Part shown: positions 52,605 through 60,622 of the stretch, piece by piece
How positions within the stretch are numbered: position 1 is the stretch's first letter
Layout: each line of letters opens with the position of its first letter
Origin: Halorussus halobius
GTDB taxonomy: Archaea; Halobacteriota; Halobacteria; Halobacteriales; Haladaptataceae
NCBI RefSeq assembly: GCF_004765805.1
Contig: NZ_SBIU01000003.1
Location: 310,001 to 374,000 of the forward strand
Direction: 5' to 3'
DNA length: 64,000 bases
Translations under genes and position numbers: made by a program
The notes under the pieces: model-generated
The model's input: only the letters and a program-made list of their open reading frames with translations
The model's database searches: none
Told to the model about the DNA's origin: nothing

Positions 52605-53219
52605 CTTGACGCAAGTCGGGAGGGGGTAACTCGTCGATTACAAAAATTGATAGACCATCGATTGGTGGATCGAGTTGAACGGGGGAAGTACGAGATTACC
52701 GAAGAAGGGTCGAAGTATCTCGCTGGCGAACTTGACGCGAGCTGGAAGCCGACGAAGAATAGGCCGTTTCTGCTACGGAAAAATCCAAGTCGGACTCATG
52801 CTAGTCCATCGATAGAACTGATGATAGACTTAACCGACTTACAGGAGGACATTCTTACGCTCGCAATCAAACACCCCGACATGACGAATGGGGAGATCGC
52901 CGATGTACTCAACTGCTCCGAGGAATACGTTGGTGAGGTCCGCCGTGACTACGAACACGCGGTGGATGAAAGCAAAGTTGATAACGAACTGAATACTATT
53001 CGAAGGAACGCCCGCGACGTGAATATGGGGAATGGCGGAATTTTGGATGCTCTTATCCTCAAACCGCTTGTCCTGACTCTCACCTTCTCTTTTTGGGCAT
53101 TGGAAACCTCATTTGAGGAGTCTTTCTGGTTGCTGGAAAAGGGAGTTGGTCTGATGTTCTGGCTTATCGAACTTCCATTTCGATTACTTGATGTAATTAC
53201 AGGACCAGACAATAAGTAA
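52602..53219 (+). CDS. PhiH1-repressor-like winged-helix protein fused to a second HTH and C-terminal membrane segments
   Basis: The frame gives 205 residues from GTG 52602. The first part ('ASREGVTRRLQKLIDHRLVDRVERGKYEITEEGSKYLAGELDA') matches the second half of haloarchaeal PhiH1-repressor-type winged helices; the first about 30 residues are missing, so it is probably N-terminally truncated. A second HTH-like unit starts at Met74 (ATG 52821: 'LTDLQEDILTLAIKHPDMTNGEIADVLNCSEEYVGEVRRDY'). Two hydrophobic helices end the protein. ATG 52821 alone could be the real start. AT-rich codon use indicates transfer. Confidence 0.6.
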   Translation: MLDASREGVTRRLQKLIDHRLVDRVERGKYEITEEGSKYLAGELDASWKPTKNRPFLLRKNPSRTHASPSIELMIDLTDLQEDILTLAIKHPDMTNGEIADVLNCSEEYVGEVRRDYEHAVDESKVDNELNTIRRNARDVNMGNGGILDALILKPLVLTLTFSFWALETSFEESFWLLEKGVGLMFWLIELPFRLLDVITGPDNK

Positions 53220-53367
53220 CTTTCAGGTACTATCGTCGAGAGGACTTTTAACTAAGGTGTTGAATAAGGAAAGATATTTCATACAGAGAAAGGTTGGGAG
53301 AATCTCACTGGCGGTCTAGATGTAAGTGAATCCCAAGAATCCGATTTGTGAAACGAAAGTAGCTGGA

Positions 53368-54108
53368 CTAAGTTTGAGACGGTGAGTTTCTCCCCCACCG
53401 CTGGACAATGTATTTCACAATAAAATCCCAAAGGGTCCCAATTATGAAAATACTGATGATGATTATACTCATTCGGGAAAACTGGAATGGACTTCTAAGC
53501 AAACTAGAAACGATGACTGCGGTACTTCCTGCTATTATCCATCTGTTTGCCTGTATCATAGAATCCTTTAGCTCGTTATTTCCATTGGAACCCCCAGATC
53601 CTCCGTTCTCATCACTATTAAACGGTTCATGACCAAGTTTCCTTAGCGTCTCGTCTCTTAACCTCCTAAACTCTGGAGCCAATCCAGAAATCAAACCCTC
53701 TAGTGCCTCTTTTTTAGTATTCTCTTCACCACTCAGTTCATCTCTTTCCTCAAGTTCATCAACCTTCGAAATCATGTATTTGAGTTTGTATGCGTGAGAA
53801 TAAAACTCTATTAATTGTTCCGACACACTTGGTTTTAATAAACCAATATTAGAAGCATTATCCTCATAAATCGAAGTGGAAATCGTAGAGTCTATCGCTT
53901 TGGTGGGAATCTCCGAGTCTTCATCATCTAAATCCTCAAAAAAGTCATACATATATTGTATCTCGGAAGCTATAGCTCTCTTTAACCGGGTTTTCTCTCT
54001 GCGCGTTCTCCGATAATCGTGAATCCATGTCCCTCCAAACCCAAATATCGCTCCCGTTATTGCACCTAGAATGCCACCGGTAACTGAGGGGGATAGTGAT
54101 TCAAACAT
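53368..54108 (-). CDS. Membrane protein of the defence island (third gene of the Mrr-GHKL operon)
   Basis: The 246-residue protein has one N-terminal membrane helix ('GGILGAITGAIFGFGGTWIHDY', about 11-32), a charged helical cytoplasmic domain (about 35-165; 'IPTKAIDSTISTSIYEDNASNIGLLKPSVSEQLIEFYSHAYKLKYMI' resembles a widespread unnamed helical family in accessory regions), a Ser/Gly/Asn linker, and two C-terminal helices ('WIIAGSTAVIVSSLL', 'MSIIIISIFIIGTLWDFIVKYIV'). It starts 19 bases after the GHKL ATPase stop, so it is cotranscribed. A membrane-acting effector or anchor role is conceivable but not shown. Confidence 0.65.
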   Translation of the reverse strand: MFESLSPSVTGGILGAITGAIFGFGGTWIHDYRRTRREKTRLKRAIASEIQYMYDFFEDLDDEDSEIPTKAIDSTISTSIYEDNASNIGLLKPSVSEQLIEFYSHAYKLKYMISKVDELEERDELSGEENTKKEALEGLISGLAPEFRRLRDETLRKLGHEPFNSDENGGSGGSNGNNELKDSMIQANRWIIAGSTAVIVSSLLRSPFQFSRMSIIIISIFIIGTLWDFIVKYIVQRWGRNSPSQT

Positions 54109-54127
54109 ATATTGTTCTTAGGTACCG

Positions 54128-56098
54128 CTAATCGGCCGCCGCTTCTTCTTCCAAACTCTCTACTCGATTCATGAGGCGTTCATCACCGGTCTTTTCGGCC
54201 TTCTCCTTGAACACATCGAGGAACTGGTCGAAGGTGTTCTCGGCGATCTGCTGCATTCGTTCGTAGGTACGCCCGTAGATGTCGTCCCTTTCGAGACGCC
54301 TAGCTTTTCGCTCGGCCGCGTCGGAGATTTCTCCACCAATCACGTATCCGCTCACGGAACGATAGATGTCGTCTTGCTCCACGACGTAGTTACGTAGGTG
54401 GTCCACGTACATCTCGAGGTTTTCCAGATGTCGACGTTCGATAGTATCGTTTGGCCTGAGGATTTCGACAACATTCAGGTTTTCACCGTAGCCCAAGCAA
54501 AGAACTTTAAGACGGTCGTTAGGATTGTCGTGCACGTTTTCTGACGGGAACTGGTGGCTCACTTCTTCCCTATATTCGGGTTCATCGTCAACGTAGTCCC
54601 ACCTCGGCTCAAGGACCCACGGATTCTCTGAGATGAACCTGTGAACCTGCTGGTCGTCCCTCGCATCCGACTCAATTAAGTCCCGGAATTTCGAGATTGT
54701 CTCGAGACGCCCTCGAGCAACCTGCATCAATTCGAGAGCATCGATGACCTCCCACCGGTCGAAGAGATCGAACACTGCATCCGTATTCGACACTTCGACC
54801 TCCTTCATATCCGTGAGAAAGTCCGTAAAGAGTTCTTGTTGGGCGCTCTCGGCTACTTTTTCGATGAATTCGTCCTTTTCCCCCGAGTTAAAATCACGAT
54901 GTTCAGAGGCTTTCCCGATGAATTCATCTATTTCTTGTTGCTTGTCATCCGGGAGTCCCGTAATCCTTTCATCGTAACTTTCTGTTTCCTTAGCTTCACG
55001 AGCCTGTTCTTCCCTACGCTTGTCGCCACCCTCGTCGGCGACATCCACAATCTCATCCCGAATCCACTCACGTAGCTGTGTAGCTGGTTCTTTACCCCAA
55101 GCTAGGCTACTCCGATCAGTAGAAATCAAATCAAGGTCGGCCTTATCTATGAAATCCGCATGAATCTCTCCAACTACGTACTCAAGATCGAATTGACCAG
55201 AGCTCGATGAAGTGACTCCAAGGAAGGTTGGTTCCTGCACCAATTTTCCTCGAGCCATGACCGCAACTCCTTTTTGTTCATCATCACTGACGGGGTCTTC
55301 CATGGTCCCAATCCAACCTTTTACTTCATACTCATTGCCCTGCGTATCTTCTATAGACTCACTGTATTCCCGAATATAGTTACACTTCCTTTTGATTCCT
55401 CTATCAGTGGGTTCCACCCTTTCTTCGTTCACCCGTACAACGAAATCTTCATCAAGGACGGAGAATCTACGAGCAAGCCGTTCTTTTATATAACGAAGAG
55501 TGGGTTGTCTTTCTCGGTCAAGATCGGTTAGAGTTACATCAGTACCGTTGTCCTTCTCACCGTCAGTCCCCCAGTCTGTCACTTCTGGGTCGTATGTACT
55601 GGTATCCGCGGGGTTCTCTTCGTTCCCTTCTTCCTTCATCTGGTCGTAGTCGAGCTCAAATTCCACGTACTGGCCGTCTTTGTACGTCGTTATAACAACT
55701 TTCCCGGCTACACCAAAGCCAGCGAGTTTTCCAATCCCCTTACGGCCCATAACCGGTCTTTCCATGCCACGAATTTCGACGACATCCCTATTCTCATCGT
55801 CGCGTCGGTTCCGTCCAACCACGAGGAACTTGTCTTCGACCTCGTCATATGACATTCCGATTCCGTTGTCGGAAACAGTAATCTCGTAATCCTCGCTCAT
55901 CGACTCCTCTGTCGGCACAGAAATATCAACCTCTGTCGCTCCAGCGTCCCAGGCGTTGGCGACATATTCTGAGATGACTGCCGGAAGGCTCGTGTACATC
56001 TTTAGCCCGAGATGCTGGAGAATATTCATGTCCAGCGTCATTGTCAAATCGGGCTCTTCGATTTCGTTGTTCGTGGGGTTAGTTTCTGAGTCGCTCAT
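54128..56098 (-). CDS. GHKL (Hsp90/MutL/MORC-like) ATPase with degenerate Shedu/NucS-like PD-(D/E)XK C-terminus
   Basis: The 656-residue protein has an N-terminal Bergerat-fold ATPase with N-box EYVANAWDAGA (Glu44, Asn48), G1 box DNGIGM (77-82) and G2 'MGRKGIGKLAGFGVAG' (about 117-132). A transducer-like and helical middle part follows. The C-terminus begins 'QQVHRFISENPWVLEPRW' and continues '...LKVLCLGYGENLNVVEILRP...YVDHLRNYVV'. This matches the DUF4263/Shedu-type nuclease module found in ATPase-linked defence proteins, but the expected catalytic Asp (R-x-D) is Lys and the Lys of E-x-K is Leu. Two bases separate it from the Mrr-like gene. Known: MutL/MORC-like ATPases occur in restriction-modification loci. 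Confidence 0.8.
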   Translation of the reverse strand: MSDSETNPTNNEIEEPDLTMTLDMNILQHLGLKMYTSLPAVISEYVANAWDAGATEVDISVPTEESMSEDYEITVSDNGIGMSYDEVEDKFLVVGRNRRDDENRDVVEIRGMERPVMGRKGIGKLAGFGVAGKVVITTYKDGQYVEFELDYDQMKEEGNEENPADTSTYDPEVTDWGTDGEKDNGTDVTLTDLDRERQPTLRYIKERLARRFSVLDEDFVVRVNEERVEPTDRGIKRKCNYIREYSESIEDTQGNEYEVKGWIGTMEDPVSDDEQKGVAVMARGKLVQEPTFLGVTSSSSGQFDLEYVVGEIHADFIDKADLDLISTDRSSLAWGKEPATQLREWIRDEIVDVADEGGDKRREEQAREAKETESYDERITGLPDDKQQEIDEFIGKASEHRDFNSGEKDEFIEKVAESAQQELFTDFLTDMKEVEVSNTDAVFDLFDRWEVIDALELMQVARGRLETISKFRDLIESDARDDQQVHRFISENPWVLEPRWDYVDDEPEYREEVSHQFPSENVHDNPNDRLKVLCLGYGENLNVVEILRPNDTIERRHLENLEMYVDHLRNYVVEQDDIYRSVSGYVIGGEISDAAERKARRLERDDIYGRTYERMQQIAENTFDQFLDVFKEKAEKTGDERLMNRVESLEEEAAAD

Positions 56099-56100
56099 TG

Positions 56101-57261
56101 TTATTGGGTACGGCTTTGATTAACCTCGTCTTGGAGCTGGTCTATCTTTTCAAGGGTGTCCTGGTCCTCGGAGACACGGAAATAAGGTTTCACTGCGCTG
56201 AGCAGTTCCTGATTAACTTGAACGGTCCGTTCTAACGCTTTAGAGTATGTACTTGCGGTAATTCCAAAATCACGGTTCCTTCCTAGTCTTCGCTCGATAT
56301 TACCAAGCTCTCCGCCATAGATACATCCATTCGGATTATCATCCGTTGCTGAGGACAATTTGGCTACTGAGTCAACACATGCTTCAAGGAACGAAAATTC
56401 TTGATGGCCTACTTGATTCGTAGGCGCGAGAAGCACCGATACAAATATACTCCCTTCATTTGAGAAGCACAGTATCTCGAAATCAGATGGTGTTACCCTC
56501 CCCCCATCAGCAGAATGGATGATTTCATCAGTTACGCCCTCTAGTCGCTCTACGTCATACCAGTTCTGGTCTATCACCTGAGGATACTCCTGAAACACAT
56601 CGATGGGAATTTCTCCATCCGAATCGAAAATTGTCTGCCTAAGCCTATCAAGACAGTTAATTTGTTGTAGTCCGACTTCCGTATTCTGTATCATTCCAAC
56701 AGCATCGATGAGGTCCTTTTCTCGGAAGATACGAGCTGACGCCTCAATAGGCCTCTTTCTCAAATACTGTTTGCGAGGCTCTTCTACCGGCGAAAACACC
56801 TCTTCGGCGTCCAAATTGATACTTTCGATAGAGGGAGCATATTCATCAAGTATCTCTTCTGCTTCCTGCGCTTCGACGAAGCCAGCCAACATGGCACCAT
56901 CAATGAGTTTTACGTTTTTATCTCTGGCAAACTCATAAGCTCCTCTAGTGAATGCGGCGGAAGTCGCTAATATGACGATATCTGTATCGATATCACTACG
57001 GTCAATCGAAGAGTATTGTTGTACCTCTGGTCGCCCAACCTTGTTCCCTGGGTCAGGTCGTTTGGCTTGTATTGATGCCTTTTCCTGGTAGAGTGTGTTT
57101 TTGTGAGCGATAACGTCAACCCCGCCATCGGCTGAGTCCTGAGTCACCTCAGTATCCCATCCGGCGAGCTCAAAGATCTCCGCTACAAAGTCCTCAAATT
57201 CGTAGCGGTCAATCTCTTGGAGACGAGTGATGGTTTCACCCCGCTCCTGAGCCTTACTCAT
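56101..57261 (-). CDS. Mrr-like restriction endonuclease
   Basis: The 386-residue protein carries an Mrr_cat PD-(D/E)XK domain near its N-terminus: 'YEFEDFVAEIFELAGWDTEVTQDSADGGVDVIAH' with catalytic Asp49, then 'ASIQAKRPDP' with Gln65-Ala-Lys67, followed by 'VGRPEVQQYSS' and 'TSAAFTRGAYEFARDKNVKLIDGAMLAGFVE'. All key residues are intact, unlike the neighbouring nuclease-like domain. The C-terminal about 220 residues are of unknown type and may recognise DNA or a partner. ATG 57261 is preferred because the divergent promoter lies just upstream. First gene of the minus-strand operon. Confidence 0.85.
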   Translation of the reverse strand: MSKAQERGETITRLQEIDRYEFEDFVAEIFELAGWDTEVTQDSADGGVDVIAHKNTLYQEKASIQAKRPDPGNKVGRPEVQQYSSIDRSDIDTDIVILATSAAFTRGAYEFARDKNVKLIDGAMLAGFVEAQEAEEILDEYAPSIESINLDAEEVFSPVEEPRKQYLRKRPIEASARIFREKDLIDAVGMIQNTEVGLQQINCLDRLRQTIFDSDGEIPIDVFQEYPQVIDQNWYDVERLEGVTDEIIHSADGGRVTPSDFEILCFSNEGSIFVSVLLAPTNQVGHQEFSFLEACVDSVAKLSSATDDNPNGCIYGGELGNIERRLGRNRDFGITASTYSKALERTVQVNQELLSAVKPYFRVSEDQDTLEKIDQLQDEVNQSRTQ

Positions 57262-57298
57262 CAGCCTGGATGATAGACACCATGGGGTATTAAATGTA

Positions 57299-57331
57299 CC
57301 ACAGTCAATATTGGACTGAAATAGACTGTGT
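57299..57331. promoter_or_regulatory. Inverted repeat in the divergent promoter of the defence island
   Basis: CACAGTC (57300-57306) and GACTGTG (57324-57330) are perfect inverted half-sites 17 bases apart, extended by 'gtac' on both outer flanks. Another GACTG lies between them. The 82-base region between the Mrr-like and HNH start codons also holds a TATA-like 'gtattaaatg'. A regulator bound here could switch both operons together; none is obvious unless it is the wHTH protein at 52602. Confidence 0.5.
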
Positions 57332-57343
57332 ACCTTGATAAAC

Positions 57344-58225
57344 ATGAGATTAGAACAAATTGACATTAAAGTTGGAGAGCGCCTCTCACAAGCAGATTTC
57401 AAAGAAGTATTTGATCAAGGGGTTACCGGCAAAGGAATCGAAATAAGATACGACGAGAAAGGACAGAAATACATCTGGCTCTTTGCGAAGGAGGAGGGCA
57501 GGTATAATGATGATCTTGGTACTGAGCAGTTCCGCTTCACTGGTGAGGATCCACAAGGTCACGGCGTTGAAGACCCAAAAGAGGAAAATCAAGAACTGAA
57601 GCGGGGGAATGAGGCTCTCCGTAATGCCATTGATACGCCCGTGCCAATTTTCTTATTTTATCAATCAGTTGCTAGGGAAGGGTGGGAATATCGAGGGATG
57701 GTTGAAGTAATCAGTTTTGAATATAAATCAGATAACGGACGATACATATACGAGTTCCTGCTGGAACCAGTTGAGGGTGACTCTGAAATTCCTTCTCCCC
57801 TTCAGGTAGACAATTCTGAACAATCAACTGATACTAAAGAGCCCCCTCAAACCCAATCTACAGTAAGCCGTATCGTTAGAAACACGGCACTCGTGAAAGA
57901 ACTCAAAGGGCAATATGAATATACTTGCCAAGTTTGTGGTGATCAGCGGCGAAGGAACAATGGGGAACCATATGCAGAGGGTCATCATATTAGACCACTT
58001 GGCAAACCACACAACGGAGCGGATAAAAAGTCCAATATCCTAGTTCTCTGTCCAAACCACCACGCTGACTTTGATTTTGGCCGAATCAGGATTGACCCAC
58101 AAACATTCAAAATCAACCATGCGTATGAATCAAAAGTGGATGGTACCGAACTACGGAGAAAGAAAGAACATGATATAGATGAAAGATGCGTCAGGTATCA
58201 TAATGAGGGTATCGTTCAATTCTAA
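57344..58225 (+). CDS. SRA-like/HNH restriction endonuclease (McrA type)
   Basis: This is a 293-residue protein. The N-terminal region (about 8-130) has the order of SRA/PUA-like base-flipping domains of ScoMcrA-type enzymes: 'GRYNDDLGTEQFRFTGEDPQG', 'GNEALRNAIDTPVPIFLFYQ' and 'WEYRGMVEVISFEY'. A linker leads to an HNH nuclease with C195-x2-C198, HH214-215 in 'AEGHHIRPLG' and 'LCPNHHADFD', which give a zinc site and the catalytic His. Known: this pairing cuts DNA with modified cytosine. The product of the adjoining gene makes 5-methylcytosine, so specificities must differ or the domain reads another state. ATG 57344 chosen over TTG 57335. Confidence 0.75.
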   Translation: MRLEQIDIKVGERLSQADFKEVFDQGVTGKGIEIRYDEKGQKYIWLFAKEEGRYNDDLGTEQFRFTGEDPQGHGVEDPKEENQELKRGNEALRNAIDTPVPIFLFYQSVAREGWEYRGMVEVISFEYKSDNGRYIYEFLLEPVEGDSEIPSPLQVDNSEQSTDTKEPPQTQSTVSRIVRNTALVKELKGQYEYTCQVCGDQRRRNNGEPYAEGHHIRPLGKPHNGADKKSNILVLCPNHHADFDFGRIRIDPQTFKINHAYESKVDGTELRRKKEHDIDERCVRYHNEGIVQF

Positions 58226-58346
58226 ACCAAAGCCCAGACTGCCGATTCTTGTACAGTCTAAATAGCCGGGAGAGATAATCACAAAAGTCTATTACTTTCG
58301 TTCCGGTTCGGTGAGTTTTATAACCCTGGGTCCGGAGGACCTTCTT

Positions 58347-59438
58347 ATGAGCATCCGCGCTGTCGATATATTCTGTGGGGCAGGGGGTCTTACTTATGGT
58401 CTTCAAGAGGCTGGTATAGACGTACAAGCAGGATTTGATATAGAACCTGAGTGCAGGCATCCGTATGTGGAAAACAACGCTGATGTAGAGTTTATAGAAT
58501 CCGATATTGCGGCAGATGTATCCGTTGAAGATATCGAACCGTATCTTTCAGCCGGCGAAGCAGATCATACTCTGATTGCTGGCTGCGCGCCCTGCCAACC
58601 ATATTCTAAGATGAGCAATGGGAACAAGAACAGTGCAGATAACCATGAGAAGTGGGGACTAATGGAGGAATTCTCGGACTTAATCGCTGGTGTTGAACCT
58701 GATTTGGTTACTATGGAAAATGTCCCACAGGTTCGAAAACATGAGCCCTATGAGAATTTTCAATCTCGTCTAAAGGAACTCGGCTATATGATTTGGGATG
58801 GGGTTGTGGACTGCCCGAAATATGGAGTTCCACAACAGAGGAAGAGACTGGTTCTACTGGCCTCCAAGCACGGCCATATTGAACTTCAGGATCCTACCCA
58901 TGACCCAGATGAGGTGACGGTGAAATCAGAACTCGAACGATATGACCTTGCGAAACTTGAGGAAGGGGAAACATCCGACGACGACTTTCTCCATACCGCT
59001 CGAGGGCTCTCGGAAAAGAATATCAAACGAATTCGAAATTCCGAACCAGGCGGAACGTGGGAAGACTGGCCCGAAGATCTTAGATTGAACTGTCACACCA
59101 AAGATAGTGGCCGAAAATACACGGCTTCGTATGGTCGAATGAAGTGGAAGGACCCTGCACCAACTATTACCACTAGGTTCTTCAATTATGGTAGTGGCAG
59201 ATTCGGTCATCCTGAAGAGGATCGAGCCATTACTGTTCGAGAAGGGGCAATCCTTCAAACGTTCCCGAAGGATTACTCATTCGTCTCCTCGGAAGACGAT
59301 CTGAGCGTACAATCTATGGGGAAGCTGATAGGCAATGCCGTTCCTGTTCGACTCGCAAAGGCGATTGGAGAAACCCTTGTTCAACACGTTGAAAACGAGG
59401 GGCCTCAAAAAAGACTTCAAACAGCAACACAAGATTAG
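58347..59438 (+). CDS. dcm: DNA (cytosine-5-)-methyltransferase
   Basis: The 363-residue C5-cytosine methyltransferase has motif I FCGAGGLTYG (SAM binding, 9-18), motif IV GCAPCQPYS with catalytic Cys83, motif VI MENVP (about 123-127), motif VIII 'QQRKRLVLLASK', and motifs IX-X 'TITTRFFNYGSGRF...RAITVREGAILQTFPKDY...LIGNAVPVRLAKAIGE'. The target-recognition region (about 200-275) is of moderate size, implying a short site. ATG 58347 is preceded by a GGAGG Shine-Dalgarno at 58333, unusual here and decisive for the start. It lies downstream of the HNH gene on the same strand. AT-rich codon use indicates transfer. Confidence 0.93.
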   Translation: MSIRAVDIFCGAGGLTYGLQEAGIDVQAGFDIEPECRHPYVENNADVEFIESDIAADVSVEDIEPYLSAGEADHTLIAGCAPCQPYSKMSNGNKNSADNHEKWGLMEEFSDLIAGVEPDLVTMENVPQVRKHEPYENFQSRLKELGYMIWDGVVDCPKYGVPQQRKRLVLLASKHGHIELQDPTHDPDEVTVKSELERYDLAKLEEGETSDDDFLHTARGLSEKNIKRIRNSEPGGTWEDWPEDLRLNCHTKDSGRKYTASYGRMKWKDPAPTITTRFFNYGSGRFGHPEEDRAITVREGAILQTFPKDYSFVSSEDDLSVQSMGKLIGNAVPVRLAKAIGETLVQHVENEGPQKRLQTATQD

Positions 59439-59489
59439 TAACCCATCTACCATCACCCCTCATAACCGACTCTTTGTTTTGCTCAAGTT

Positions 59490-60258
59490 TCAGAAGTTCA
59501 TCACCAGATGCTCCCGCGTCTGCTTCGCACTCCCGCTCTTCCCGTTCCCATGAAGTTCCGCTCACCACGACCCACAACCCGATACTCCGCCAGCCCGTCC
59601 GGTAGCTCCGCGTACGACACCACCCAGTCCGCCTCCAACTCACCCAGCGCCTCGACGAACGCCGAGTGCTCGATTGCCGAGACGGGATAGTACCCCTGCC
59701 CACGTACGGCGGGCCGCAGTAGAACACCGTCTCCGGGCCGTCGTACTTCTCGAACACCTCGCTCCACTCCAGATTCTCCAGCACGACGTCGTCGAACCGC
59801 GCGGCGAACTCCTCCAGCCGGTCGATCTTGTTCGCGTACCCCTGCGCCTGATTGTTCACCTTGCTCGTCACGAACCCGCTGTTCGACGCGTACTTGCCGC
59901 CCCACTGGGCGTACCGCAGGTAGAAGAACTGCCCGGCGCGCTCGACCGAGTCGCTCGGCCGGTAGCCGTTGTAGAACGCCTCGACCCACTCCGAATGCAC
60001 CGCCCGCGAGTACGGAACCGTCTCCAGCCACTCGACCAGCTCGTCGGGGCGCTCGCGCAGCACCTCAAAGAACTGCACGAGGTCGCCGTCGCGGTCGTTG
60101 TACACCTCCCCGCTACTCGCCTCGGGGTCCTCGTTCACCAGGACGCCCGCCGCGCCGCCGAACACCCCCACGAAGCACGTATGCTCCGGGACGTACTCCA
60201 GAATCCACGACGCCAGCCGGGACTTCCCGCCGGGGAACGGGAACACCGCGTCAGGCAC
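59490..60258 (-). pseudogene. Broken DNA adenine-N6 methyltransferase (Dam/MboIIA type)
   Basis: From GTG 60258 the frame gives a Dam-family N-terminus ('FPFPGGKSRLASWILEYVPEH', 'FVGVFGGAAGVLVNEDP', 'YNDRDGDLVQFFEVLRE', 'FYLRYAQWGGKY'). The catalytic DPPY is changed to GPPY. A missing base near 59698-59701 shifts the frame before 'GYYPVSAIEHSAFVEALGEL...'. A second missing base near 59540 shifts it again before the proper end 'KSGSAKQTREHLVMNF' (stop 59490-59492). Two frameshifts plus the active-site change mark a dead gene, part of the older replication cluster rather than of the AT-rich island. Confidence 0.8.
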
Positions 60259-60409
60259 ACCGCGTCACCTCGGGCTGTCCGCTACGTCTCTGGTCGACCG
60301 TCGTCCGGGGTCGGATACTCACCATACGATGCTCGACGCGACCGGCGACGGTATGAAAGTCGCTCGATAGTAGGCCGGAAGTGAAAGTAAACGAGGGCTC
60401 GGACGTCGG

Positions 60410-60523
60410 TCAGGATTTCAGCACGATCTCCTCGCGCGGCACCGTCTCGCCGGTCTTCTGGTCGTACAGCTCCCAGAACTCGGGGTCGACGTCGAGTTGG
60501 TTCGCGCAGGCTCGACGCCACAT
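60410..60523 (-). CDS. Possible 37-residue small protein or gene end
   Basis: A short reverse-strand frame reads 'MWRRACANQLDVDPEFWELYDQKTGETVPREEIVLKS' and ends at 60410. Its composition is protein-like (D/E-rich, aromatic spacing, 'ELYDQKTGETVPREEI' with a turn), unlike neighbouring frames. It extends in frame upstream without a good start to 60590, where it meets the palindromic element of the cdc6 promoter. It could be a small conserved protein or the relic of a longer one. Confidence 0.35.
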   Translation of the reverse strand: MWRRACANQLDVDPEFWELYDQKTGETVPREEIVLKS

Positions 60524-60560
60524 GTGGTTGAATCTTCGCGTCGCGGCATCCCTGAGACCA

Positions 60561-60578
60561 CTTCCGGAACTTCCGGAA
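60561..60578. promoter_or_regulatory. Duplicated palindromic element upstream of cdc6
   Basis: CTTCCGGAA is repeated twice in tandem, creating CCGGAACTTCCGGAA (60564-60578). It ends 45 bases before the cdc6 start codon; a TATA-like 'ctttaag' follows about 31 bases before the start. The identical 15-mer recurs at 61698-61712 with the same spacing to the next gene. Confidence 0.7.
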
Positions 60579-60622
60579 ACCAGCCTCTTCCTTTAAGTCC
60601 CAGTAGCCGGATACCGCAACCA

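Noticed and set aside
52602..59438. Complete provirus or integrase-bearing element
   Set aside because: No integrase, capsid, terminase or transposase gene is visible in the AT-rich region. It looks like a defence island carried by transfer, and its ends are not flanked by direct repeats I can identify.
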